A stretch of 64,000 nucleotides of DNA from Rhodoferax sp. (lineage in GTDB: Bacteria; Pseudomonadota; Gammaproteobacteria; Burkholderiales; Burkholderiaceae_C): positions 62,001-126,000 of the forward strand of contig NZ_JAQTXM010000009.1 in assembly GCF_028688795.1 (NCBI RefSeq), given 5' to 3'. This document shows, piece after piece, positions 55,218 through 63,630 of this stretch. Under the pieces are notes generated by a model. That model searched no databases. It was not told the origin of the DNA and saw nothing but the letters and a program-made list of their open reading frames with translations. Each line of letters begins with the position of its first letter. Within the stretch, counting starts at the first letter, position 1. The position numbers were made by a program, and so were the translations under genes.

Positions 55218-55571
55218 CTAGATGACCGCTGCGGTGACGACGATTTCAATGCGCCAGTCCGGGTTGGCCAGGCTGGCTTGAACGGTTGCTCTTGGCGGTG
55301 CGTGCCCCTTGGCGACCCAGCCGTCCCATGCCGTGTTCATTCCGGGGTAATCCTTCATGTCCGTCAAAAATATGTGTGTCATCAGGATGTGTTGCTTGCT
55401 GCTGCCGCATTCGGCCAGCAGTTGGTCAACCATGGCAAGCACTTCACTGGTTTGGCCTTCAATGTCATTGGCGGTGTTGGTCGGGACCTGACCTGCCAGA
55501 TAGATGGTTCCGGCATGGATGCAGGCTTCGCTGAGGCGTGGACCGATGTGAAGGCGTTGAATGTCAGCCAT
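55218..55571 (-). CDS. RidA-family protein
   Basis: 117-residue member of the RidA/YjgF family, which hydrolyses reactive enamines/imines formed by PLP enzymes. It has CIHAGTIYLAGQVP, QTSEVLAMVDQLLAECGS and the terminal PDWRIEIVVTAAV. The RidA-type active-site arginine position is filled in PPRATVQASL. It sits between alanine racemase and eutB, a sensible place given PLP chemistry on amino acids. Confidence 0.9.
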   Translation of the reverse strand: MADIQRLHIGPRLSEACIHAGTIYLAGQVPTNTANDIEGQTSEVLAMVDQLLAECGSSKQHILMTHIFLTDMKDYPGMNTAWDGWVAKGHAPPRATVQASLANPDWRIEIVVTAAVI

Positions 55572-55635
55572 GTTTTTGTTGCTCCGAGATGTCGTTGAGG
55601 TGCGTGGCGATGGTATCAAGTGGCTTGTTTGGAAG

Positions 55636-56754
55636 TCACACCGGTATCGCATCTTTGTAGTGCCGTTGGTAGCGGTGGCCCAGGCTGGTAAGAATTTCAT
55701 AGCCAATGGTGCCGGCACAAGTGGCCACGTCATCCACGGTGTGATGGGGTGACAGCAGGTCGATCAGCGTACCGGGCAGTGTGGCGTCTTCAGGCAGCGC
55801 ACTGACATCGATCGTGATCGTGTCCATGGAGACCCGGCCGACCAGCGGCAGTGCCACCTTGCCTAGCCAAGCTGAGCCGCGCCCGCCCAGGCTGCGCAGG
55901 TAGCCATCTGCATAGCCTACCGACACCGTGGCGATCCGACTGGCTCGCGGCGCCACCCAGCTCAAGCTGTAGCCCACCGCTGCGCCAGCTTCCACAATGC
56001 GTGTCTGCATCACCTTGCCCTGCAGTCTTACCACAGGTTGCATCGGGTTTGGTTGGCCGGGCACCGGTGCTACGCCATACAGCGCCGCGCCCGGTCGGGC
56101 CAGGTCAAAGTGAAACGCCGGACCCAAAAAAATGCCGGATGAATTGGCGAAGGTGGCCGGTGCCTTTGGCAGCATTCGGCGCGATGCAACAAAACTTGCC
56201 AGTTGCGCCGCGTTGGCCGGGTGGTCAGGCTCATCGGCACAGGCCAGGTGGCTCATCACGAAGGCCACGGCAATGCCATCAAAGGCCGAGGGGTTGTGGC
56301 TGAGTTGCCGCAACTCACGGGCCGACAGGCCGAGCCGTGCCATGCCGCTGTCGACTTGCACGATGGCCGGTAGTTTTTGTCCGCGGCCAGCGGTCATGGC
56401 ACGCCAGGCGTCGATCTGCTGCAGGCTGTTGAGCACCGGTACCAGGCCATGCGCCGCACATTCGGCCTCTGCCCCAGGCGGCAGCCCGTGCATCACGTAG
56501 ATGGCAGCGCCTGCCGGCAGCACCGGGCGCAGGTCAATCCCTTCGCCAAGATGGGCCACAAAGAAGTGACGGCAGCCGACACGGTAAAGCGCCGGGGCAA
56601 CACGGCGGGCGCCCAGACCGTAGGCGTCTGCTTTCACGACGGCGGCGCAGTCAGTGCTGGACAAGCGGGCCTTCAAGACCAGCCAGTTGCTGCAAATCGC
56701 ATCCAGGTCGATGGTCAGCAGGGCACCCGCATTGGTTGGATTGATTGAGTTCAT
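55636..56754 (-). CDS. Alanine racemase (catabolic, DadX-like by context)
   Basis: 372-residue PLP enzyme. The PLP lysine lies in AVVKADAYGLGA near residue 42 and the catalytic tyrosine in AVGYSLSW. VDSGMARLGL, NSSGIFLG and GRVSMDTITIDVS complete the family pattern. It belongs to a cluster with dadA and a broken alanine symporter, which points to L-/D-alanine catabolism (dadX role) rather than cell-wall supply. Confidence 0.92.
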   Translation of the reverse strand: MNSINPTNAGALLTIDLDAICSNWLVLKARLSSTDCAAVVKADAYGLGARRVAPALYRVGCRHFFVAHLGEGIDLRPVLPAGAAIYVMHGLPPGAEAECAAHGLVPVLNSLQQIDAWRAMTAGRGQKLPAIVQVDSGMARLGLSARELRQLSHNPSAFDGIAVAFVMSHLACADEPDHPANAAQLASFVASRRMLPKAPATFANSSGIFLGPAFHFDLARPGAALYGVAPVPGQPNPMQPVVRLQGKVMQTRIVEAGAAVGYSLSWVAPRASRIATVSVGYADGYLRSLGGRGSAWLGKVALPLVGRVSMDTITIDVSALPEDATLPGTLIDLLSPHHTVDDVATCAGTIGYEILTSLGHRYQRHYKDAIPV

Positions 56755-56850
56755 GATGACGTTCTCAAAGCGTGGTGGCTAAGGCAAATGGCGGCCCCGA
56801 ATGCACGACGGTACGTTACACCGTTGTTCCGGGGACGAACGGCTTTGTAT

Positions 56851-57724
56851 TTAGCTGCCACTGGCCATGGCCAGCGTTTGCACGCGGTGCTTCTCAAAAT
56901 ACGCGTTCGTCAGTTTCACGACAACGGGCGACAGCAGCAGCAGGGACACCAGGTTGGGCAGCGCCATGAATGCGTTGAGTGTGTCCGACACCAGCCAGAC
57001 GAAGTCAAGATGCGTCACGGCACCGACCAGCACAAACATCGTCCACAGCACGCGGTAGGGCACTTCAACCGAGGTGCCCAGCAGGTATTCCCAGCATTTC
57101 TCGCCGTATTAGGCCCAACCCAGAATGGTGGTGAAGGCGAAAACAGACAACGCGACCCGATGTCCAGGGGCTGATGCCAAAACCGGCTTCCAGCGCGCCC
57201 GCGATGCTGTTGGACTGCACCATGTTGCCAATCCCAAAACCGGCCAAGCCACCGAACAGCGCAAAGGCGGTGGCGAGCCAGCGCCAGTGGCGACCAAGCC
57301 CATTTTTGATGGCGTACATCGGGCCCCCAATTTGCTCGCCGTGGTCATCGGTTTCGCGGGAATGAACGGCCAGCAGCACTTCGGCGTATTTGGTCGCCAT
57401 GCCGACCAGCGCGGTCATCCACATCCAGAACATGGCACCTGGGCCACCTACTGCAATGGCGGTGGCGACGCCCGCAATGTTGCCAGTGCCGACCGTGGCC
57501 GCCAGGGCTGTCATGAGTGCGGCGTAGGGCGTGATCTCACCGGGCGCGCCGGGCGCCGCCTTGCGTCCGCGCCATACCATGACGAAGCCGGCGACGATCT
57601 TGGTGATCGGCATGAAGCGCAGGCGCAATTGCAGGAACAAGCCGGTGCCCAAAATAGCGATCAGCATCGGTGGCCCCCACACGATGTCGTTGATCGTTGT
57701 GACGATTGAGGTGATGGTTTCCAT
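56851..57724 (-). pseudogene. Broken alanine/glycine:cation symporter (AGCS family)
   Basis: The N-terminal half (57724 down to ~57180) is a good AGCS symporter (MLIAILGTGLFLQLRLRF, GTGNIAGVATAIAVGGPGAMFWMW, GGPMYAIKNGLG, GFGIGNMVQSNS). At GFGISPWTS it jumps, with a frame change, to the C-terminal part in another frame (FAFTTILGWA, a TAA where the family has tyrosine, then YGEKCWEYLLGTS and PYRVLWTMFVLVGAVTHLDFVW). About 150-200 central residues are missing. An internal deletion plus frameshift plus nonsense codon make it non-functional. It would have imported alanine for the alr-dadA pathway. Confidence 0.85.
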
Positions 57725-57850
57725 GAATTGTCTCCAGTAGTTGTAATAAGTTCAGACGAGAAAATGCCCTGTCCTGATGTGGACATGCGGCAGCCCGGCG
57801 TCGGTTGTGTCGACGCCAAATGCAGGGGGAGGTTGCTGGGTTTTGAGGGC

Positions 57851-59104
57851 TTAACCGTAGCGGGCGACAGTCAGGCCTTCCATGCTGATCTCGGGCTGGC
57901 GCCCGCTGATCAGGTCGGCCATCACGCGCCCGGTCCCGGCGGCCATGGTCCAGCCCAGTGTGCCGTGACCGGTGCTCAAGAACAGGTTCTCAAGAGGCGT
58001 TTCGCCCAGAATGGGCGTACCGTCAGGGGTCATCGGGCGCAAGCCGGTCCAGAACTCGGCTTGACTCACGTCACCGCCTTGTGGGAACAGGTCTGTGACG
58101 ACGAATTCAAGCGTACGCCTGCGGCCTACGTCAAGGTTCAGGTCAAAGCCCGAGAGCTGCGCTGTGCCGCCGACGCGAATGCGGTCGCCCAGTCGCGTCA
58201 CAGCCACTTTATGGGTTTCGTCCATGATGGTGGACTCCGGGGCTTTGGCCGCATCGGTGATTGGCACCGTGATCGAGAAGCCCTTGACCGGGTACACCGG
58301 GATGCGAATACCCAGCGGGGCCAGCATCTGGGTGGAGTAGCTGCCCAGCGCCAGCACATAGCGGTCGGCCGTCAGCACGCCCGCATCGGTGCGCACGCCG
58401 GTGATGCGATCACTGCTGCGCTCCACGCCCTGAATGTCGACGTTGAAACGGAAGGTCACGCCCAGGGCTTTGGCCCGTTCGGCCAGCGTGTTGGTGAACT
58501 TGAAGCAGTCACCGGTCTCGTCACCGGGCAGGCGCAAGGCACCGACAAACTTGTCTTGCACCCCGGCTAGCGCGGGCTCGTATTTCAGGTAGCCGGTGCG
58601 GTCCAGCAACTGGTAGGGCACGTTGTACTGTTTCAGAATCTCGATGTCCTTGGCGGTGCCATCGAGCTGCTTTTGGGTGCGAAACAGCTGCAGCGTGCCT
58701 TGATCGCGGTCGTCGTACTGGATGCCGATCTCGGCCCGAAGTTCCTTCAGGCAATCACGGCTGTACTCGGCCAGGCGCACCATGCGCCCCTTGTTGACGC
58801 GGTAGCGGGCCTCGGTGCAGTTGCGCAGCATGGACATGCCCCAACGCCACATGGCGGGGTCAAGCATGGGCTTGATCACCAGCGGGCTGTGGTGCATCAG
58901 CATCCACTGGATGGCTTTCAGCGGCACACCTGGGCCAGCCCAGGGTGCTGAGTAGCCTGGCGAGACCTCGCCCGCATTGGCGTAACTGGTTTCCAGGCCA
59001 GGTCCGGGCTGACGGTCAACCACTTCCACCTCGTGGCCGGCACGCGCCAGGTAATACGCCATGGTGGTGCCGATGACACCACTGCCGAGAATGAGTACGC
59101 GCAT
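57851..59104 (-). CDS. dadA: D-amino-acid dehydrogenase small subunit type
   Basis: 417-residue FAD enzyme oxidising D-alanine and other D-amino acids to 2-oxo acids, passing electrons to the respiratory chain. The N-terminal dinucleotide site is [20 protein letters not shown] with acidic [31 protein letters not shown] is the DadA hallmark, and [20 protein letters not shown] is the C-terminal FAD contact. ATG 59104 is used. A sigma-54 promoter lies upstream, facing the divergent TyrR-like activator. Confidence 0.95.
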   Translation of the reverse strand: MRVLILGSGVIGTTMAYYLARAGHEVEVVDRQPGPGLETSYANAGEVSPGYSAPWAGPGVPLKAIQWMLMHHSPLVIKPMLDPAMWRWGMSMLRNCTEARYRVNKGRMVRLAEYSRDCLKELRAEIGIQYDDRDQGTLQLFRTQKQLDGTAKDIEILKQYNVPYQLLDRTGYLKYEPALAGVQDKFVGALRLPGDETGDCFKFTNTLAERAKALGVTFRFNVDIQGVERSSDRITGVRTDAGVLTADRYVLALGSYSTQMLAPLGIRIPVYPVKGFSITVPITDAAKAPESTIMDETHKVAVTRLGDRIRVGGTAQLSGFDLNLDVGRRRTLEFVVTDLFPQGGDVSQAEFWTGLRPMTPDGTPILGETPLENLFLSTGHGTLGWTMAAGTGRVMADLISGRQPEISMEGLTVARYG

Positions 59105-59174
59105 ATTCCTGCTCCAAATTGACCCGGTGCAACGCGAAGGCGCAGCATCAACGGGCTGATTGCTGGCAGGTGTT

Positions 59175-59190
59175 TGCACACTCCGTGCCA
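59175..59190 (-). promoter_or_regulatory. Sigma-54 (-24/-12) promoter of dadA
   Basis: Minus strand TGGCACGGAGTGTGCA fits TGGCAC-N5-TTGC with one mismatch and the essential GG-N10-GC spacing. It lies about 70 bases before the dadA start. The activator gene next door retains the GAFTGA loop that contacts sigma-54. Confidence 0.75.
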
Positions 59191-59358
59191 CATTTCAAGA
59201 AATCTGGAAAATGCTTTTAAAACAACAGCTTGGTGATTTCTCCATGCGGCCGAGATGGGATGATTCTGTATGTAAATCGTGACAGTGTTCTTTGCCTGGC
59301 TTGATTTATGCAAAAAACTTTAATGAAAACAGGTATTTGATTCGTCTGTCATGAATTT

Positions 59359-59382
59359 AATACGACGTATTGAATTCAATAC
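59359..59382. promoter_or_regulatory. Overlapping palindromes before the sigma-54 activator gene
   Basis: AATACG-A-CGTATT (59359-59371) overlaps the perfect palindrome GTATTGAATTCAATAC (59367-59382), which ends eight bases before the ATG at 59391. Lying on the ribosome-binding region, it could be a self-repression operator or an activator site for dadA about 180 bases away. Confidence 0.6.
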
Positions 59383-59390
59383 AATGCGGC

Positions 59391-60926
59391 ATGCGAATTG
59401 ATGTCTATTTTTCTGACCGGGTCGGTATTGCCCAAGAGATTCTGGCCACGCTGGCGCGTCGTGCGCTGGACGTGTCGGCCGTCGAGGTCGATCCGCCCCA
59501 TGTTTACCTGGAGGCCCCGGCACTGAGTGCGCTGGACCTTGCTGCGTTGCGCAACGAGCTGTTCAAAGTTGACGGCGTGCAGTCGGTCGACGAACTCGAC
59601 ATGCTGCCCGGTGCCCGACGGCGGCTGTACCTGGATGCACTGCTGGCCTCGCAGGCTGACCCGGTGCTGGCGGTGGACGGACGTGGCGTGGTGATGGTGG
59701 CCAATGCGGCCGCCGTGAATGCCAGCGGCGTGCCCGAGCCCCAGTTGGTGGGCATGTCGCTGCAGGCACTGACCGGCGATGCGCAGTTGGCGCAGGCCTT
59801 GATCGGCCAGGGTTACCGTTTGCCTGTGAGCGAAGTGCAGATTGGTGGCGAGCGTTATCTGTTTGAAACCGTGGCGCTGCAAGAGCCCAGTGGCACAGTG
59901 GTCGGCGCTGTGCTCACACTGCATGCGCCGCACCGTATTGGCGAGCGCCTAAGCGCTCTGCAGAATTACAGCGCTGGTGGTTTCGAGACCATTCTGGGTC
60001 AATCGCCCGCCATCCGCCAGCTCAAACAACGCGCTGCGCGCATGGCGCAGGTGGACGCGCCGCTCTTGATCCGCGGTGAAACCGGCACCGGTAAAGAACT
60101 GGTGGCACATGCCTGCCATGCCGGCAGCAGACGCCGGGACCAGCCGTTTTTTGCGCTTAACTGCGCCGCGTTGCCCGAGAGTCTGGCCGAGAGTGAGCTG
60201 TTTGGCTACGCCCCTGGCGCCTTTACCGGTGCACTGCGCGGCGGCCGACCTGGCCTACTGGAGTTGACCGACGGCGGCACCCTGTTTTTGGATGAAGTGG
60301 GCGAGATGTCGCCCTACTTGCAAGCCAAGCTGTTGCGCTTTCTGAACGATGGCAGCTTTCGCCGCGTCGGCGGGGAGCGCGAACAAAAAGCCGATGTGCG
60401 CATCATCAGCGCCACCCACAGAGCGCTGGAGGACATGGTGAGCAGTGGCAGTTTCCGTCAGGACCTGCTGTTTCGCCTCGATGTGCTGCACCTCAACCTG
60501 CCGCCGTTGCGCGAACGCACCGAAGACATTTTGCCGCTGGCACAGGTGTTCCTGGAGCGTGCCTGCGCACAGACCGGGCGGTCGCGCGTCCGCCTGAGCA
60601 AGGCCGCAGGCACCGCACTACTGGCCAACCTGTGGCTTGGCAACGTGCGCCAATTGCAAAACGTCATCTTTCGCGCGGTGACGTTGAGTGGGGCGCCGGT
60701 TATTGACACGGCCGACCTGGAGTTGGCCGGTTCTGCCACGGCTGACGGGGCGGGGCTGGCCGATGATGAGGTCGAGAGTCTGGACGATGCTGTCGCGGGC
60801 TTTGAGCGGGGCTTGCTGCAGCGTCTGTTTCCCCAGTATCCGTCCAGCCGCAAGCTGGCGCAGCGGCTGCTGACCTCACACTCCGCTATTGCAATCCGCT
60901 TGCGCAAATACGGAATTGGCGTCTGA
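59391..60926 (+). CDS. TyrR-like sigma-54-dependent transcriptional activator
   Basis: 511-residue regulator. An N-terminal ACT domain (~1-70, MRIDVYFSDRVGIAQEILATLA) is followed by a PAS domain (~75-185). The AAA+ domain (~205-430) has Walker A GETGTGKE, the sigma-54 contact GAFTGA and Walker B LFLDEVGEM. A TyrR-type helix-turn-helix ends the protein (SRKLAQRLLTSHSAIAIRLRKYGI). Unlike E. coli TyrR it keeps GAFTGA, so it should activate sigma-54 promoters. Divergence from dadA and the ACT domain suggest it senses an amino acid and drives the dad cluster. Confidence 0.9.
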   Translation: MRIDVYFSDRVGIAQEILATLARRALDVSAVEVDPPHVYLEAPALSALDLAALRNELFKVDGVQSVDELDMLPGARRRLYLDALLASQADPVLAVDGRGVVMVANAAAVNASGVPEPQLVGMSLQALTGDAQLAQALIGQGYRLPVSEVQIGGERYLFETVALQEPSGTVVGAVLTLHAPHRIGERLSALQNYSAGGFETILGQSPAIRQLKQRAARMAQVDAPLLIRGETGTGKELVAHACHAGSRRRDQPFFALNCAALPESLAESELFGYAPGAFTGALRGGRPGLLELTDGGTLFLDEVGEMSPYLQAKLLRFLNDGSFRRVGGEREQKADVRIISATHRALEDMVSSGSFRQDLLFRLDVLHLNLPPLRERTEDILPLAQVFLERACAQTGRSRVRLSKAAGTALLANLWLGNVRQLQNVIFRAVTLSGAPVIDTADLELAGSATADGAGLADDEVESLDDAVAGFERGLLQRLFPQYPSSRKLAQRLLTSHSAIAIRLRKYGIGV

Positions 60927-60945
60927 GCATGCACAGCCAACATGC

Positions 60946-61092
60946 CTTGGGTTGGATCACTGCCTGAAAGGGGCACAGGAAGATTACCGTGAGTGCCATA
61001 ACGCTGGCGACTTTCTGCTGATTTACCAAGTCGACGCCAACGGGATTAACTTTGTTCGTGCGGGGACTCACGCCGAAATTTTCAGTAATTGA
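60946..61092 (+). pseudogene. C-terminal remnant of a YafQ-family toxin
   Basis: The frame reads LKGAQEDYRECHNAGDFLLI then YQVDANGINFVRAGTHAEIF. This follows the end of YafQ-type toxins (D-H-x-L-x-G, Y-R-x-x-H, D-x-x-L-I-Y, R-x-G-T-H-x-x-L-F). The N-terminal half and the antitoxin are missing and there is no start for this part. Confidence 0.75.
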
Positions 61093-61366
61093 CGATTTTC
61101 AAACCGAATCCGTGGGCAGCAGGCTGGTTGCAGTCGCACACGGCTGTCTGCGTCCGGGCGACCCAAATCCATGATTTGGATCGCATGTCAGCAGTAGCCA
61201 GAGGGTACCGCCAAGCCCCCAGACTCGCCATGCTAAAAAATAGACAAAGAAAAAACACACATTGTTTTTTGTCAAGGCCGGACGTTATTGCTGCGCCATC
61301 AGAAAGATTTCGATCAAAAAATGCTGTTTTGTGGTGTAACCGAGACAATTTTTGACTGCTTTTTGA

Positions 61367-61383
61367 TTAGGGTCTTCCCCTAA
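61367..61383. promoter_or_regulatory. Inverted repeat TTAGGG-N5-CCCTAA upstream of the porin gene
   Basis: Six-base perfect arms five bases apart, similar in content to the AGGGA-TT-TCCCT element 104 bases downstream. Possibly a second, distal site for the same regulator. Confidence 0.4.
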
Positions 61384-61470
61384 CCACATCACGTCTTTGA
61401 AGAGTCGCGCAAACCAACCACTCTCTTAACGCCGACGCATCGGTTCAATCGAACCCCGTTCGTAACCTGG

Positions 61471-61486
61471 CTAAGGGATTTCCCTT
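61471..61486. promoter_or_regulatory. Candidate operator CTAAGGGATTTCCCT, porin copy
   Basis: Identical over 15 bases to the element before urtA at 31651. It lies about 117 bases before the porin start. A shared regulator, probably the LuxR-type protein at 27.2-28.2 kb, is inferred. Confidence 0.55.
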
Positions 61487-61602
61487 GCGTGTAATTAAAA
61501 CAAGTGGATTTAATTAAAAATTTACCCACTCTCCTTTTTGAAGAGCATCGAGGACAGCGTTTTCCTGTCGTCACATTTCATTTTTTATTTCAGCGTTTAG
61601 CC

Positions 61603-62574
61603 ATGAATCACACCATCAATTTTTCACTTCGTGCCACTGCAACTGCTGCTGCAATGAGCCTGTGCAGTATCGCCATTGCTGCCCCCGCGTTCGATGCCAA
61701 CATCGAGTTTGACAATACCTATCGCAGTGGCACCAAAGTTGACAACACCACAGACGAAGGGATGAGCCAGGGCGGTCGGGTGGAGTTGAATGTCAGCGGT
61801 AAAGCAGGCGCGAATCTGTTTGTGAATGCCAGAACCTCTTTGTTGGCAAAGAAAGACGGCACCGCAGCCACGGATGACATGTGGGTTCAGGTTGGTTCAG
61901 CCAAGGGCGATGTCAAGCTCGGCCGCTTTGAAGCGGCTGACCTGTTCCCGCTGGCACAAGATACCTTGATCAACCACGCTGGAAATGTCTATTACGGCAA
62001 CGCCTTGCGCGGTCGAAAGGATGCCAGCGTATTTCACGCCGCTGGAACAATCAACCTTGGCAGTGGCCTCAGCCTTGAAGTAGGTGTCATTGAAACCAAA
62101 TCACTGGCCAGTGCTTCGGGCATCCGCCCTGTCTTGTCTTACGCTGCTGGCCCATTGAGTGCCCGCCTGGGCTTCGAGTCGGGTCATTTCGCGCCAGCCA
62201 CCGTGGGTGGTGTGACCAACGATGTCCGCGGTGTTGCAGCTTCTCTGGGGTATGACTTCGGCAGCTTCAAGCTCACGGGTAACTATGCCAGCGGCAAGAC
62301 TGATTCCGCCCTGTCTGACAAGCGCCAGAGCGGATTTGCGGTGACCGCTGCCACGGGCGGCCTGGTGGTCGGTGTCATTGCAGGCAAGACCGATCAAAAC
62401 GTCGGTGGCGATGAAAAAGTGCAGACTTTTTACGCGTCCTACAGCATGCCCTTGTTTGACATCAAGGGCGCCACAATTACGCCTGCCTTGTCATCTTCGA
62501 GCGCCAAGCTCAGTCAGACTGGCGTCAAGACGCAAGAAACCGCATTCCGTCTTCGGTTGAACTACGCCTTCTAA
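61603..62574 (+). CDS. Outer-membrane porin-like beta-barrel protein
   Basis: 323-residue protein with a signal peptide ending AIAAPAF near residue 26. It then has alternating amphipathic strands with glycine/aspartate turns (VELNVSGKAGANLFVNARTSL, WVQVGSAKGDVKLGRFEA) and a terminal phenylalanine (FRLRLNYAF), the outer-membrane sorting signal. It is closest in style to proteobacterial general porins. Because its upstream motif matches that of the urt/fmd operon, it may play the part of FmdC, the amide-inducible porin of Methylophilus; that link is an inference. Confidence 0.82.
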   Translation: MNHTINFSLRATATAAAMSLCSIAIAAPAFDANIEFDNTYRSGTKVDNTTDEGMSQGGRVELNVSGKAGANLFVNARTSLLAKKDGTAATDDMWVQVGSAKGDVKLGRFEAADLFPLAQDTLINHAGNVYYGNALRGRKDASVFHAAGTINLGSGLSLEVGVIETKSLASASGIRPVLSYAAGPLSARLGFESGHFAPATVGGVTNDVRGVAASLGYDFGSFKLTGNYASGKTDSALSDKRQSGFAVTAATGGLVVGVIAGKTDQNVGGDEKVQTFYASYSMPLFDIKGATITPALSSSSAKLSQTGVKTQETAFRLRLNYAF

Positions 62575-62615
62575 AGGCTGACGTGATTTATATTCGCCAT
62601 CGCTAGAGCCGCTTG

Positions 62616-62642
62616 AAAGGTGTTCGCAAGAGCACTTTTTTT
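62616..62642 (+). terminator. Rho-independent terminator after the porin gene
   Basis: GTGTTC-GCAA-GAGCAC forms a six-base stem with a GCAA tetraloop, extended by AAAG/TTTT pairing and followed by seven T residues. It lies about 45 bases after the porin stop. Confidence 0.8.
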
Positions 62643-62757
62643 GGCCTCGGCAATTTGGCGTGTTTCGAGTTCATCAACTGATTCTCAAATCAATGAGCGG
62701 TAAACGCATGGGTTCGCGTGTTCTCGAATAGAACCCGCCGGGTTCGACCAACTGACA

Positions 62758-63630
62758 TCAAGACGTGGGCTTGGACTCATTGGCCTTCGATCCGCGCATC
62801 ATGCTCAGTGCCAGCACCGCAGACGCCACCATCAGCAGCAAGCTCACCGCGTTAAGTACTGGTGTGGCGCCTTCGCGCATGCGGCCATACATCATCACCG
62901 TGAGCGGTGCGTCCGAGCCGACCAGCATCAGCGTGGTGTTGAAGTTCTCAAAACTCATCAAAAAGGATATCGCAGCCGAGCCAATCAGCGCCGGTTTCAG
63001 GTACGGCAGCGTGATGGTCCACAACACCGCCGCACGTGATGCGCCCAGGTTGTAAGCCGCTTCTTCCAGCGTCACGTCAAAGCGTTTCAGCCGTGCCGTG
63101 ATGGTCAGCGTCGCAATAGAGACGATGTACGAGAACTGCCCCAGCACCACCAGCGGCAAGCCGGGGCGCAAAAACTCCAGCTCCAGGCCCCACACATCGT
63201 CCGCCAGGTTGGCAATGCGGCTGGCAAACGCCAGGATCGAGATGCCCAAAATCACGCCCGGAATCACCAGCGGGGCCAGCATCAGCATAGAGAGCGCCTG
63301 CTTGCCGCGAAACTGCGTGCGCTCGATCAAAAATGCGTTGGCCGTGCCCACCAGCACGGAGAGCAGCGTGACCCAACTCGCCACCACCACACTGGTCCAC
63401 ACGCTACCCAACATAGCGCTGTCGGCAAACAGGCCGGTGCGGCCTGAGCCCTCATGGCCAAAAAACCAGTCCAGCGTGAAGCCGCGCCACGGCGGTGCCG
63501 GGTAGGGGGCGTTGTTGAAGGCAAACACCGCCACGATTAGCAGCGGCAAAAACAAAAAAGCAAAAAATGCCACACCATAAACCATGGTGCTGGCACGAAA
63601 CCACAGCGGGCGGGGCAGCGAGGCAATCAT
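62758..63630 (-). CDS. Spermidine/putrescine-type ABC permease (PotC-like)
   Basis: 290-residue inner-membrane permease with about six helices and the EAA loop EEAAYNLGASRAAVLWTITLPYLKPAL. It opens RASTMVYGVAFFAFLFLPLLIVAVFAFN, as PotC/YdcV types do. ATG 63630 overlaps the stop of the upstream permease (ATGA). Polyamine transport is the family default, but related systems carry other small molecules. Confidence 0.88.
   Translation of the reverse strand: MIASLPRPLWFRASTMVYGVAFFAFLFLPLLIVAVFAFNNAPYPAPPWRGFTLDWFFGHEGSGRTGLFADSAMLGSVWTSVVVASWVTLLSVLVGTANAFLIERTQFRGKQALSMLMLAPLVIPGVILGISILAFASRIANLADDVWGLELEFLRPGLPLVVLGQFSYIVSIATLTITARLKRFDVTLEEAAYNLGASRAAVLWTITLPYLKPALIGSAAISFLMSFENFNTTLMLVGSDAPLTVMMYGRMREGATPVLNAVSLLLMVASAVLALSMMRGSKANESKPTS

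Larger units (their letters stand above)
61093..61602. other. 510-base spacer upstream of the porin gene
   Basis: AT-rich, with no credible gene on either strand. It carries two regulatory-looking elements: TTAGGG-N5-CCCTAA at 61367-61383 and CTAAGGGATTTCCCT at 61471-61485. AT-rich tracts at 61493-61530 could hold the promoter. Confidence 0.5.

Noticed and set aside
57728..58570. 280-codon plus-strand frame opposite dadA
   Set aside because: Shadow of dadA; low-complexity H/G/Q composition and no start site features.
61089..61355. 88-codon frames on both strands in the spacer before the porin
   Set aside because: Neither has a ribosome site, motif or protein-like pattern; the region looks regulatory.
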